This document shows positions 5,474-11,732 of a DNA stretch of 13,774 nt, one piece after another (within the stretch, counting starts at the first letter, position 1; the number at the start of each line of letters is the position of its first letter). The translations under genes and the position numbers were made by a program. Source of the DNA: JBFKQC01 sp041627895 (lineage in GTDB: Bacteria; Pseudomonadota; Alphaproteobacteria; Rhodobacterales; Rhodobacteraceae); contig JBFKQC010000089.1 in the NCBI GenBank assembly GCA_041627895.1, forward strand, positions 1 through 13,774. The letters are read 5' to 3'. The notes beneath the pieces are model-generated. The model had not been told where the DNA came from and searched no databases. It saw nothing but the letters and a program-made list of their open reading frames with translations.

Positions 5474-6511
5474 ATGAAATTTCTCGATCTCGCGAAAGTC
5501 TACATCCGGTCGGGCGCCGGCGGGGCGGGCTGTGTCAGCTTCCGCCGCGAGAAGTTCGTCGAATACGGCGGTCCGGACGGCGGTGACGGCGGCCGGGGCG
5601 GCGATGTCTGGGCCGAGGCGGTCGATGGGCTGAACACGCTGATCGACTTCCGCTATCAGCAGCACTTCTTCGCCAGGAACGGGCAGGGCGGCATGGGCCG
5701 CCAGCGCACCGGCAGGGACGGCGCCGACGTGGTGTTGCGGGTGCCGGTCGGCACCGAGGTCCTCGACGAGGACGAAGAGACGGTGATCGCCGACCTGACA
5801 GCGGTGGGCGAGCGGGTGCTGCTGGCGAAGGGCGGCAACGGCGGCTTCGGCAACCTGCACTTCAAGTCCGCCACCAACCAGGCGCCGCGCCGTGCCAATC
5901 CCGGCCAGGACGGCGTCGAGCGCACGCTTTGGCTTCGGCTCAAGCTGATCGCCGATGCCGGGTTGCTTGGCCTGCCAAACGCCGGCAAGTCCACCTTCCT
6001 CGCCGCCACGTCCAACGCGCGGCCGAAGATCGCGGAATATCCCTTCACCACGCTGCACCCGAATCTGGGCGTCGTGGGCGTCGACGGCACCGAATTCGTG
6101 ATGGCCGACATCCCCGGCCTGATCGAGGGTGCGCACGAGGGCAAGGGCATCGGCGACCGGTTTCTCGGCCATGTCGAGCGCTGCTCGGTGCTGCTGCACC
6201 TGGTCGACGGCACCTCCGAGGACGTCGCGGGCGATTACCGCACGATCATCCACGAACTCGAGGCTTATGGCGGACACCTGGCCGAAAAACCGCGCGTCAC
6301 CGCGCTGAACAAGATCGACGCGCTGGACCAGGCGGCGCGGGCCGAGACAAAGGCGGCGCTGGAGGCAGAGGTCGGCCGGCCCGTGCTGCTGATGTCGGGC
6401 GTGTCGCGCGAAGGGCTGACCGAGGTGCTGCGCGCCGTGCGGGCCGAAATCGACGAGGACCGCCGGCGGCTGGCGGCGGCCAAGGAAGAGGTCGAGCCGT
6501 GGCATCCGTGA
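5474..6511 (+). CDS. obgE: Obg family GTPase (CgtA), ribosome assembly and stress
   Basis: This 345-residue protein is a full-length Obg without the extra C-terminal OCT domain of Firmicutes. Residues 1-158 are the glycine-rich Obg fold (GGPDGGDGGRGGDVW and AKGGNGGFGN are typical). The G domain follows: G1 GLPNAGKST (166-174), the switch region YPFTTLHPNLG, G3 DIPG (212-215), G4 NKID (279-282) and G5 SGVS (308-311). Obg binds the 50S subunit, takes part in its late assembly and links growth to nucleotide levels; it is usually essential. It sits close to rplU-rpmA, as in many bacteria, though here a three-gene operon separates them. Its stop overlaps the proB start by 13 bp, so the two are translated from one message. 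Confidence 0.98.
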   Translation: MKFLDLAKVYIRSGAGGAGCVSFRREKFVEYGGPDGGDGGRGGDVWAEAVDGLNTLIDFRYQQHFFARNGQGGMGRQRTGRDGADVVLRVPVGTEVLDEDEETVIADLTAVGERVLLAKGGNGGFGNLHFKSATNQAPRRANPGQDGVERTLWLRLKLIADAGLLGLPNAGKSTFLAATSNARPKIAEYPFTTLHPNLGVVGVDGTEFVMADIPGLIEGAHEGKGIGDRFLGHVERCSVLLHLVDGTSEDVAGDYRTIIHELEAYGGHLAEKPRVTALNKIDALDQAARAETKAALEAEVGRPVLLMSGVSREGLTEVLRAVRAEIDEDRRRLAAAKEEVEPWHP

Positions 6512-7602
6512 GCGGGGCGAAGCGGCTGGTCGTCAAGATCGGCTCGGCGCTGCTGGTGGACCGGGTCAGCGGCGCGCTGCGCGCCGACTGGCTGCGCGCG
6601 CTGGCGATGGACGTGGCCGAGGCCAAGGCGCGCGGGTCGGACGTGATCCTGGTCTCGTCGGGGTCGATCGCGCTGGGACGCGCGGCGCTCGCCCTGCCGG
6701 CGGGCACGCTGGCGCTGGAGCAATCCCAGGCCGCCGCCGCGGTGGGCCAGATCAGGCTGGCGCGCGCCTACGAGGAGGTGCTGGCGCCGCACGGGCTGAC
6801 CGCGGCGCAGGTGCTGCTGACGCTCGAGGACTCCGCCGACCGGCGGCGCTATCTGAACAGCCGCGCGACGCTCGAGCAGCTTCTCAGGCTCGGCACCGTG
6901 CCGATCGTCAACGAGAACGACACCGTGGCAACCGATGAGATACGCTATGGCGACAACGACCGGCTGGCGGCGCAGATCGCGGTGACCGTGGGGGCGGACG
7001 TGCTGGTGCTGCTCAGCGATGTCGACGGCTTCTATTCCGGGGATCCGCGCGTGACCGGCGACGCGAAACGCTTTGACGTGATTGAAAGAATCACTCCCGA
7101 GATCGAGGCGATGGCGGGCGACGAGGGGTCCGGCCTGTCGAAGGGCGGCATGAAGACCAAGCTTCTGGCCGCGCGCACCGCCACCGGCGGCGGCTGCGCC
7201 ATGGCGATCACCGAAGGCTCGGTGCTGCGGCCATTGCAGGCGCTCGACGCCGGCGCGCCGTCGACATGGTTCACCGCCGATCTCGACCCGCAGGCGGCGC
7301 GCAAGCGCTGGATCGCGGCGATGAAGCCCAAGGGCGAGATCGTGATCGACGCCGGTGCGGCGCGGGCGCTGAGCCGGGGCAAGTCGCTGTTGCCGGCGGG
7401 CGTGACCGCGGTCAACGGGCGGTTCGGCCGCGGTGACCCGGTGGCGATCACCGGACCCGACGGCGCGCTCGGCAAGGGGCTTTCGCGCTATACCAGCCAA
7501 GAGGCGGCGGCGATCAGGGGCCGGCAATCGGGTGACATAGAGGCGGTTCTGGGCTATCCCGGTCGCGCCGCGCTGGTGCACCGCGACGACATGGTCACCT
7601 GA
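6499..7602 (+). CDS. proB: Glutamate 5-kinase
   Basis: ProB phosphorylates glutamate to glutamyl-5-phosphate, the first step of proline synthesis, in the cytoplasm. The protein has 367 residues, normal for the family. The amino acid kinase domain shows RLVVKIGSALL (9-19), VSSGSIALGR (52-61), PIVNENDTV (135-143), GDNDRLAAQIA (151-161) and LLSDVDGFYSGDP (171-183), followed by SGLSKGGMKTKL (211-222). A PUA domain covers about 279-355, as in the long form of the enzyme. I chose GTG 6499 because GAGG (6488-6491) lies 7 bases upstream; GTG 6508 is in frame but badly spaced. The start overlaps the end of obgE by 13 bp. Feedback inhibition by proline is known for the family. Confidence 0.97.
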   Translation: MASVSGAKRLVVKIGSALLVDRVSGALRADWLRALAMDVAEAKARGSDVILVSSGSIALGRAALALPAGTLALEQSQAAAAVGQIRLARAYEEVLAPHGLTAAQVLLTLEDSADRRRYLNSRATLEQLLRLGTVPIVNENDTVATDEIRYGDNDRLAAQIAVTVGADVLVLLSDVDGFYSGDPRVTGDAKRFDVIERITPEIEAMAGDEGSGLSKGGMKTKLLAARTATGGGCAMAITEGSVLRPLQALDAGAPSTWFTADLDPQAARKRWIAAMKPKGEIVIDAGAARALSRGKSLLPAGVTAVNGRFGRGDPVAITGPDGALGKGLSRYTSQEAAAIRGRQSGDIEAVLGYPGRAALVHRDDMVT

Positions 7603-7616
7603 GCGGGCCCCGGACG

Positions 7617-7663
7617 CCCGGGCAGGGCCCGAGCCCGGGACTCCGGGGACGACCCGGGTCCCC
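7617..7663 (+). other. Two adjacent hairpins between proB and proA
   Basis: In the 76-bp gap, CCCGGGC (7617-7623) pairs with GCCCGGG (7633-7639) over a 9-base loop. GGGGAC (7645-7650) then pairs with GTCCCC (7658-7663) over a 7-base loop. Neither is followed by a T-run, so they are not ordinary terminators. They may stabilise the message or adjust the ProB:ProA ratio. The proA ribosome-binding site (AGGAGAGG, 7666-7673) starts two bases after the second stem. Confidence 0.4.
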
Positions 7664-7678
7664 GTAGGAGAGGATGCG

Positions 7679-8944
7679 ATGAAGAACCTGACCGACATTC
7701 CCGCGCTTATGGCCGAGATCGGCGCGCGGGCCAGGGCCGCGGCGGCCGAACTGGCCTTCGCGCCCGCCGAGGCGAAGGTGCGTGCGCTCGAGGCCGCGGC
7801 CGATGCGGTCTGGGCACGCCGCGCCGAGATCGCCGCGGCGAACGGGAAGGACATGGAATACGGCCGCCAGAAGGGGCTGTCCAAGGCGATGCTCGACCGG
7901 CTGATGCTGGACGAGGCGCGCATCCAGGGCATCTGTGACGGCCTGCGGGCCGTCGCGTCGCAGGACGATCCGGTGGGCCAGGTGATCGCCGAATGGGACC
8001 GGCCCTCGGGGCTGCACATCCGCCGCGTGCGCACGCCGCTCGGCGTGATCGGCGTGATTTACGAGAGCCGCCCGAACGTCACGGCGGATGCCGGCGCGCT
8101 GTGTCTCAAGGCCGGCAACGCGGTGATCCTGCGCGGCGGTTCGGAAAGCTTCCATTCGTCGGGCGCGATCCATGCCTGCCTGGTCGAGGGGCTGCGCGCC
8201 GCCGGGCTGCCCGAGGACGCGATCCAGCTTGTGCCGACCCGCGACCGCGCCGCGGTCAGCGAGATGCTGCGCATGACCGACGCGATCGACGTGATCGTGC
8301 CGCGCGGCGGCAAGGGCCTGGTCGGGCTGGTGCAGCGCGAGGCGCGGGTGCCGGTCTTCGCCCATCTCGAGGGCATCGTGCACATCTACATCGACCGTGC
8401 CGCGGACGCGCAGAAGGCGCTGGACGTGGTGATCAACGCCAAGACCCGGCGCACCGGCATCTGCGGCGCCGCCGAATGCCTGCTGATCCACGCCGATGCC
8501 GTCGACACCATCGGCCAGGGCACAATCCGCGCGCTTCTGGACCTGGGCGTCCGGGTCCACGCCGCGCCGCCCCTGACCGCGATCGAGGGCACCGAGGAGG
8601 CGACCGAGGCCGACTGGGGCCGCGAGTACCTGGACATGGACATCGCCGCCCGGGTCGTGCCCGACATCGACGCCGCGATTGCGCATATCCGGCGCTACGG
8701 CTCGAATCACACCGACTGCATCGTCACCGAAGACGACGCGGCGGCGGCGCGGTTCTTCGAGCGGCTCGATTCGGCGATCCTGATGCGCAACGCCTCGACC
8801 CAATTCGCCGATGGCGGCGAGTTCGGCATGGGGGCCGAAATCGGCATCGCCACCGGCAAGATGCATGCCCGCGGTCCGGTCGGCGCCGCGGAGCTGACGA
8901 GCTTCAAGTACCTGGTCGAGGGCGACGGCACCGTCCGGCCCTGA
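7679..8944 (+). CDS. proA: Glutamate-5-semialdehyde dehydrogenase (gamma-glutamyl phosphate reductase)
   Basis: ProA reduces glutamyl-5-phosphate with NADPH to glutamate semialdehyde, the second step of proline synthesis. The 421-residue length is normal. Recognisable blocks are TPLGVIGVIYESRPNVTADA (119-138), ILRGGSESFHS (150-160), IDVIVPRGGKGL (203-214) and NAKTRRTGICGAAECLL (253-269), where Cys262 is the expected catalytic thiol. Later come SNHTDCIVTED, NASTQFADGGEFGMGAEIGI and a terminal ELTSFKYLVEGDGTVRP, all standard. A strong ribosome-binding site (AGGAGAGG) supports ATG 7679. It is the last gene of obgE-proB-proA and runs convergent with chpT. Confidence 0.98.
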   Translation: MKNLTDIPALMAEIGARARAAAAELAFAPAEAKVRALEAAADAVWARRAEIAAANGKDMEYGRQKGLSKAMLDRLMLDEARIQGICDGLRAVASQDDPVGQVIAEWDRPSGLHIRRVRTPLGVIGVIYESRPNVTADAGALCLKAGNAVILRGGSESFHSSGAIHACLVEGLRAAGLPEDAIQLVPTRDRAAVSEMLRMTDAIDVIVPRGGKGLVGLVQREARVPVFAHLEGIVHIYIDRAADAQKALDVVINAKTRRTGICGAAECLLIHADAVDTIGQGTIRALLDLGVRVHAAPPLTAIEGTEEATEADWGREYLDMDIAARVVPDIDAAIAHIRRYGSNHTDCIVTEDDAAAARFFERLDSAILMRNASTQFADGGEFGMGAEIGIATGKMHARGPVGAAELTSFKYLVEGDGTVRP

Positions 8945-8958
8945 GCGCGACGGGGCAG

Positions 8959-9026
8959 GCGCCCGCGCGCGCGGGCGCGATCCCGCGAGGAATTCGCGGG
9001 AAGATCCGCGCGGTCAGAACCGCGCG
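8959..9026. terminator. Three consecutive dyads between convergent proA and chpT
   Basis: A perfect 20-bp self-complementary GC block lies at 8959-8978. TCCCGCGA (8981-8988) pairs with TCGCGGGA (8994-9001) over a 5-base loop. CGCGCGGT (9007-9014) pairs with ACCGCGCG (9019-9026) over 4 bases and overlaps the chpT stop. No T-run follows on either strand, so classical intrinsic termination is not shown. Their position suggests a bidirectional transcription barrier or 3'-end protection for both messages. Confidence 0.5.
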
Positions 9027-9610
9027 TCGATCGCGGTTTCGCCCAGATCCATCGCCAGGCTGCGCCCCGCGGCCCGCAGCAACAGCGGCAACAGCAGGAA
9101 CTGCACCTCGGCCGCGCCGATCGGGTTGCCGCCATTGGGGTTCAGCAGGCTTTCCCACAGGCGCTGGTCCAGCCGCAGGTTGTCGGCCCGCGCCGCGATG
9201 CGCCATTCGCCGGCCTCCTGCGTCACCGCGATCTCGCCGCCACGCGGCAGCGCCGTCTCGAGGCAGAGCAGCATCAGGAAGACCAGCTTGACCTCGGGCC
9301 GGCGCAGATCGCCCTCGGCCCGCCAGTCGATCCGCAGCCGGCCGCCGCGGGTCATGTCGGCGAGGATGCCGCGAATCTCCGCCGCCCCGAGGCGCTGGTC
9401 GTCGCCGGCCAGCCCGAAGGCCACCCGGAAGAACTTGATCCGGGCATTGGCGTTTTCGACGCTTTCGGATATGAGCGCGATCTCGGGGCCGATCGACCCG
9501 CCCGACATCTCGAGCAGTTCGACCCCGTTCGAGATCGCGCCGAGCGGCGAGATCAGATCGTGGCAGATGCGTGATCCGAGCAGCGCGGCCAGGTCTTCGG
9601 GCGACGTCAT
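9014..9610 (-). CDS. chpT: Histidine phosphotransferase ChpT
   Basis: This 198-residue cytoplasmic protein begins MTSPEDLAALLGSRICHDLI. The HDLISPLGAISNGVELLE block is the dimerisation helix of ChpT, with His17 as the phosphorylated residue. The rest is the degenerate ATPase-like domain, which binds partners but no longer ATP; the late GNPIGAAEVQFLLLPLLLRAAG helix is typical. In Caulobacter ChpT passes phosphate from the hybrid kinase CckA to CtrA and CpdR, controlling the cell cycle. In Rhodobacterales the same relay governs motility, gene transfer agents and division. The start is set by the ribosome-binding site GGAG 7 bases before ATG 9610. The frame is open to 9961, but the upstream part is only the antisense of the DUF3553 gene and its flank. 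Confidence 0.92.
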   Translation of the reverse strand: MTSPEDLAALLGSRICHDLISPLGAISNGVELLEMSGGSIGPEIALISESVENANARIKFFRVAFGLAGDDQRLGAAEIRGILADMTRGGRLRIDWRAEGDLRRPEVKLVFLMLLCLETALPRGGEIAVTQEAGEWRIAARADNLRLDQRLWESLLNPNGGNPIGAAEVQFLLLPLLLRAAGRSLAMDLGETAIDARF

Positions 9611-9637
9611 CGGGCGGCTCCGTGCGATGGAGGATGC

Positions 9638-9820
9638 ATGACCGATCTGAACGCGATGCTGGAACCGGGGATGCTGGTGCGCCACCCCGACGAGCCCGGC
9701 TGGGGTCTCGGCCAGGTGCAGTCGAACATCGCAGGGCGCGTGACCGTCAATTTCGAGCACCGCGGCAAGGTGGTCATAGATGGCAGGCGTATTGCACTCA
9801 TAGCGGTCTTCGATAGCTAA
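9638..9820 (+). CDS. Small DUF3553 protein
   Basis: This 60-residue protein contains LEPGMLVRHPDEPGWGLGQV and then a VTVNFEHRGKVVIDG stretch, the DUF3553 pattern. It has no signal peptide or membrane segment. The order of short strands, the GWGLGQVQS turn and the VNFEHRGK strand look like the small SH3/tudor-type barrel found at the C-terminus of UvrD/PcrA helicases, which contacts RNA polymerase; that similarity is my inference and the function is unknown. The ribosome-binding site is GGAGG (9629-9633), 4 bases before ATG. It is divergent from chpT with only 27 bp between the two starts, and such pairing with chpT suggests a stable neighbourhood. Confidence 0.85.
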   Translation: MTDLNAMLEPGMLVRHPDEPGWGLGQVQSNIAGRVTVNFEHRGKVVIDGRRIALIAVFDS

Positions 9821-9845
9821 ACATAAACCGGAGCTTGCGCCACCC

Positions 9846-9853
9846 ATGGTTAA
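9846..9853 (-). promoter_or_regulatory. Possible CtrA half-site (TTAACCAT)
   Basis: On the minus strand 9853-9846 reads TTAACCAT, a perfect match to the 8-base CtrA motif known from Caulobacter. There is no second TTAA at the 7-base spacing of the full palindromic site. It lies 236 bp upstream of the chpT start, beyond the DUF3553 gene, and 107 bp before olsB. An isolated 8-mer can occur by chance, so this is tentative. Confidence 0.3.
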
Positions 9854-9886
9854 CAAAATCCAAACGCGACGGCAGGGGTCCTGACG

Positions 9887-9904
9887 TGGACAATCCGTTG
9901 ACAG
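9887..9904 (-). promoter_or_regulatory. Degenerate Pho-box-like repeat upstream of olsB
   Basis: Read on the minus strand, CTGTCAA (9904-9898), four bases, then TTGTCCA (9893-9887) resembles the PhoB box CTGTCAT-N4-CTGTCAT. The first half matches 6 of 7 bases, the second 4 of 7. On the plus strand the same DNA contains TTGACA (9898-9903), a perfect -35, but no good -10 follows at 16-18 bases. PhoB control of olsB is known in Sinorhizobium. The call is weak. Confidence 0.2.
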
Positions 9905-9959
9905 ACCCCGGCCCCTGTGCCCGGTCCTTGCCCGGGGCGGCGGCGCTGTGGCGCCGGGC

Positions 9960-10730
9960 ATGAGCGCGGGCGCGCCCGACTTCCGGCTGCGGCTGGCCGG
10001 ATGCGAGAGCGAACTGCGCGCCGCCCAGCGTCTGCGCTATGCCGTCTTCGTCGAGGAACTGGGCGGCGACGGGCCGCTGGTTGATCATGCCCGGCGGCTG
10101 GAACGCGACCGCTTCGACCCCTATTTCGACCACCTGTTGCTGCTGGACATGGCCCGCGCCGAAGACGACCGCGTCGTCGGTGTCTACCGGCTGTTGCGCG
10201 CCGATCAGGCGGCGCGCGCCGGGCAGTTCTATTCCGAGGACGAGTACGACCTTGCGCCGCTTCGCGCCTCGGGCCGGCGCCTGCTGGAACTGGGCCGGTC
10301 CTGCGTTCATGCCGATTATCGAGGCGGCACCGCGATGTACCAGCTCTGGAACGGGCTGGCGGATTACGTCAACCGGCACGGCATCGAGATTCTGTTCGGC
10401 GTGGCCTCGTTCCACGGCACGGACATCGACCGGCTGGCAGAGCCGCTGTCGTTCCTGCATCACCGCCACCTCGCCCCGCCGGAACTGCGGGTGCGCGCAC
10501 GCCCGGAGCATTTCCAGCGCATGGATCTCCTGCCGGCGGATGCCGTCGACCGCCGCGCGGCGCTGGTGGCGACGCCGGCGCTGATCAAGGCCTATCTCAG
10601 GCTCGGCGGCTTCGTGGGCGAGGGCGCCTTTGTCGACCGCGCCTTCAACACCACGGACGTCTGCCTGGTGATGGACACCGCGCGGATGAACGCGCGGCAG
10701 AAGGATCTCTACGTACGGAGCAGGACGTGA
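9960..10730 (+). CDS. olsB: L-ornithine N-alpha-acyltransferase OlsB
   Basis: OlsB transfers a 3-hydroxyacyl chain from acyl carrier protein to the alpha-amino group of ornithine, making lyso-ornithine lipid. The 256-residue protein has the family pattern throughout: AAQRLRYAVFVEELG (21-35), VVGVYRLLR (72-80), RLLELGRSCVHADYRGG (107-123), FGVASFHGTD (146-155) and the closing block LIKAYLRLGGFVGEGAFVD (208-226) then FNTTDVCLVMD. It is a GNAT-like fold and probably associates with the inner membrane face. I prefer ATG 9960; GTG 9948 in the same frame would add only four residues, and neither has a strong ribosome-binding site. It overlaps olsA by 4 bp. Confidence 0.93.
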   Translation: MSAGAPDFRLRLAGCESELRAAQRLRYAVFVEELGGDGPLVDHARRLERDRFDPYFDHLLLLDMARAEDDRVVGVYRLLRADQAARAGQFYSEDEYDLAPLRASGRRLLELGRSCVHADYRGGTAMYQLWNGLADYVNRHGIEILFGVASFHGTDIDRLAEPLSFLHHRHLAPPELRVRARPEHFQRMDLLPADAVDRRAALVATPALIKAYLRLGGFVGEGAFVDRAFNTTDVCLVMDTARMNARQKDLYVRSRT

Positions 10731-11569
10731 CCACCTGGCGCAGCGCGGACGAGCCCGCCGCCGCGCCGATCCCGTGGCACGGCTGGCTGCGCGTCGCCGC
10801 CAAGGGCACGGTTCTGGGCGCGCTGGTCTTCGGCGGGCTGGCCGTTCTGCTGCTGGTGCGCCTGGCCGAGCGTCCGCTTTGGGGCCAGTCCCGCCCCTGG
10901 ACGCCCTACATCGCCGTCTTCGTCTGCCGCTCGGCGCTGCTGGTCTTCGGCATCGGCTATCGCACGCGCGGGCGTCTGTTGCGGGGCGCCGGGGCGGTGG
11001 TCGCGAACCATTCGTCGTGGCTGGACATCTTCGCGCTGAACGCGCGCAAGCGGATCTACTTCGTCTCGAAATCCGAGGTCGCGGGCTGGCCCGGCATCGG
11101 CTGGCTGGCGCGCGCCACCGGCACCGTGTTCATCGCCCGCGAGGCGCGAGAGGCCGCGGTACAGAAGCGCATCTTCGAGGACCGCCTGCATGCCGGGCAC
11201 AAGCTGTTGTTCTTCCCCGAAGGCACCTCGACCGACGGCCGGCGCGTGCTGGCGTTCAAGTCGACGCTGTTCGCCGCCTTCTTCACCGAGCCGCTGCGGC
11301 ACGAACTGGCGATCCAGCCGGTCACGCTGCGCTATGTCGCGCCCGCCGGCGCCGATCCGCGGTTCTACGGCTGGTGGGGCGACATGGGGTTCGGCCCGCA
11401 TCTGTTGCGGGTGCTGGCCGCGCCGCGCCAGGGGCGGGTCGAACTGACCTATCACGCGCCGCTCAGCGTGGCGGCGTTCGGCGACCGCAAGGCGCTGGCG
11501 CGGGCCTGCGAGGACGCGGTGCGCAGCGGGCTCGGGCCCGGCGCGGAAGTGCCGGAAACGGGTGGCTGA
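10727..11569 (+). CDS. olsA: Lyso-ornithine lipid O-acyltransferase OlsA (PlsC family)
   Basis: OlsA adds the second fatty acyl chain to lyso-ornithine lipid, finishing this phosphorus-free membrane lipid. The 280-residue protein has a membrane anchor at about 27-46 and the PlsC acyltransferase motifs: NHSSWLD (94-100, His95 and Asp100 forming the HX4D catalytic pair), the FVSKSEVAGWPGIGWLARATG block (112-132), TVFIARE (133-139) and FFPEGTSTDG (162-171). General 1-acylglycerol-phosphate acyltransferases share these motifs; the assignment to OlsA rests on the adjoining olsB. It starts with GTG 10727, overlapping the olsB stop as GTGA, so translational coupling is likely. Confidence 0.9.
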   Translation: MTTWRSADEPAAAPIPWHGWLRVAAKGTVLGALVFGGLAVLLLVRLAERPLWGQSRPWTPYIAVFVCRSALLVFGIGYRTRGRLLRGAGAVVANHSSWLDIFALNARKRIYFVSKSEVAGWPGIGWLARATGTVFIAREAREAAVQKRIFEDRLHAGHKLLFFPEGTSTDGRRVLAFKSTLFAAFFTEPLRHELAIQPVTLRYVAPAGADPRFYGWWGDMGFGPHLLRVLAAPRQGRVELTYHAPLSVAAFGDRKALARACEDAVRSGLGPGAEVPETGG

Positions 11570-11619
11570 TAGCGCAAGCCGACCCTCGGTGGGAAGGCCC
11601 CGCGCCCGGGATTCTTCAA

Positions 11620-11636
11620 GGCGCGCACGACGCGCC
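11620..11636 (+). other. Hairpin downstream of olsA
   Basis: GGCGCG (11620-11625) pairs with CGCGCC (11631-11636) across a 5-base loop, 51 bp after the olsA stop. There is no T-run. It could mark the end of the olsBA message, but the evidence is only the dyad. The rest of the 163-bp gap (11570-11732) is GC-rich and otherwise featureless until the leader hairpin. Confidence 0.3.
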
Positions 11637-11703
11637 AACGCAGGCCCTCCCGGCGCCATCCGGGGCATGTGTGCGTTTCCAGCGGGGGCCATCTTGCTTT
11701 AGT

Positions 11704-11724
11704 CTGGGGCCGCAACAGCCCCAG
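11704..11724 (+). promoter_or_regulatory. Leader hairpin just before the membrane protein gene
   Basis: CTGGGGC (11704-11710) pairs perfectly with GCCCCAG (11718-11724) over a 7-base loop. It ends 8 bases before the ATG at 11733. The only Shine-Dalgarno-like sequence, AGGG (11723-11726), begins inside the stem, so folding could limit ribosome access. A weak -10-like TAGTCT overlaps the left arm (11700-11705). If transcription started just after that, the left arm might be outside the message, which would remove the effect. Confidence 0.4.
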
Positions 11725-11732
11725 GGCCCGTC

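Noticed and set aside
6265..8034. 589-codon minus-strand frame opposite proB and proA
   Set aside because: It spans two well-identified plus-strand genes and their gap and shows no domain; it is a GC-rich antisense shadow.
7595..8866. Long minus-strand frame opposite proA
   Set aside because: ProA motifs are complete on the plus strand, and the antisense peptide has no recognisable motif.
9611..9961. Upstream extension of the chpT frame by 117 codons
   Set aside because: ChpT homologues begin close to the MTSPEDL start, a ribosome-binding site precedes ATG 9610, and the extension is antisense to the DUF3553 gene.
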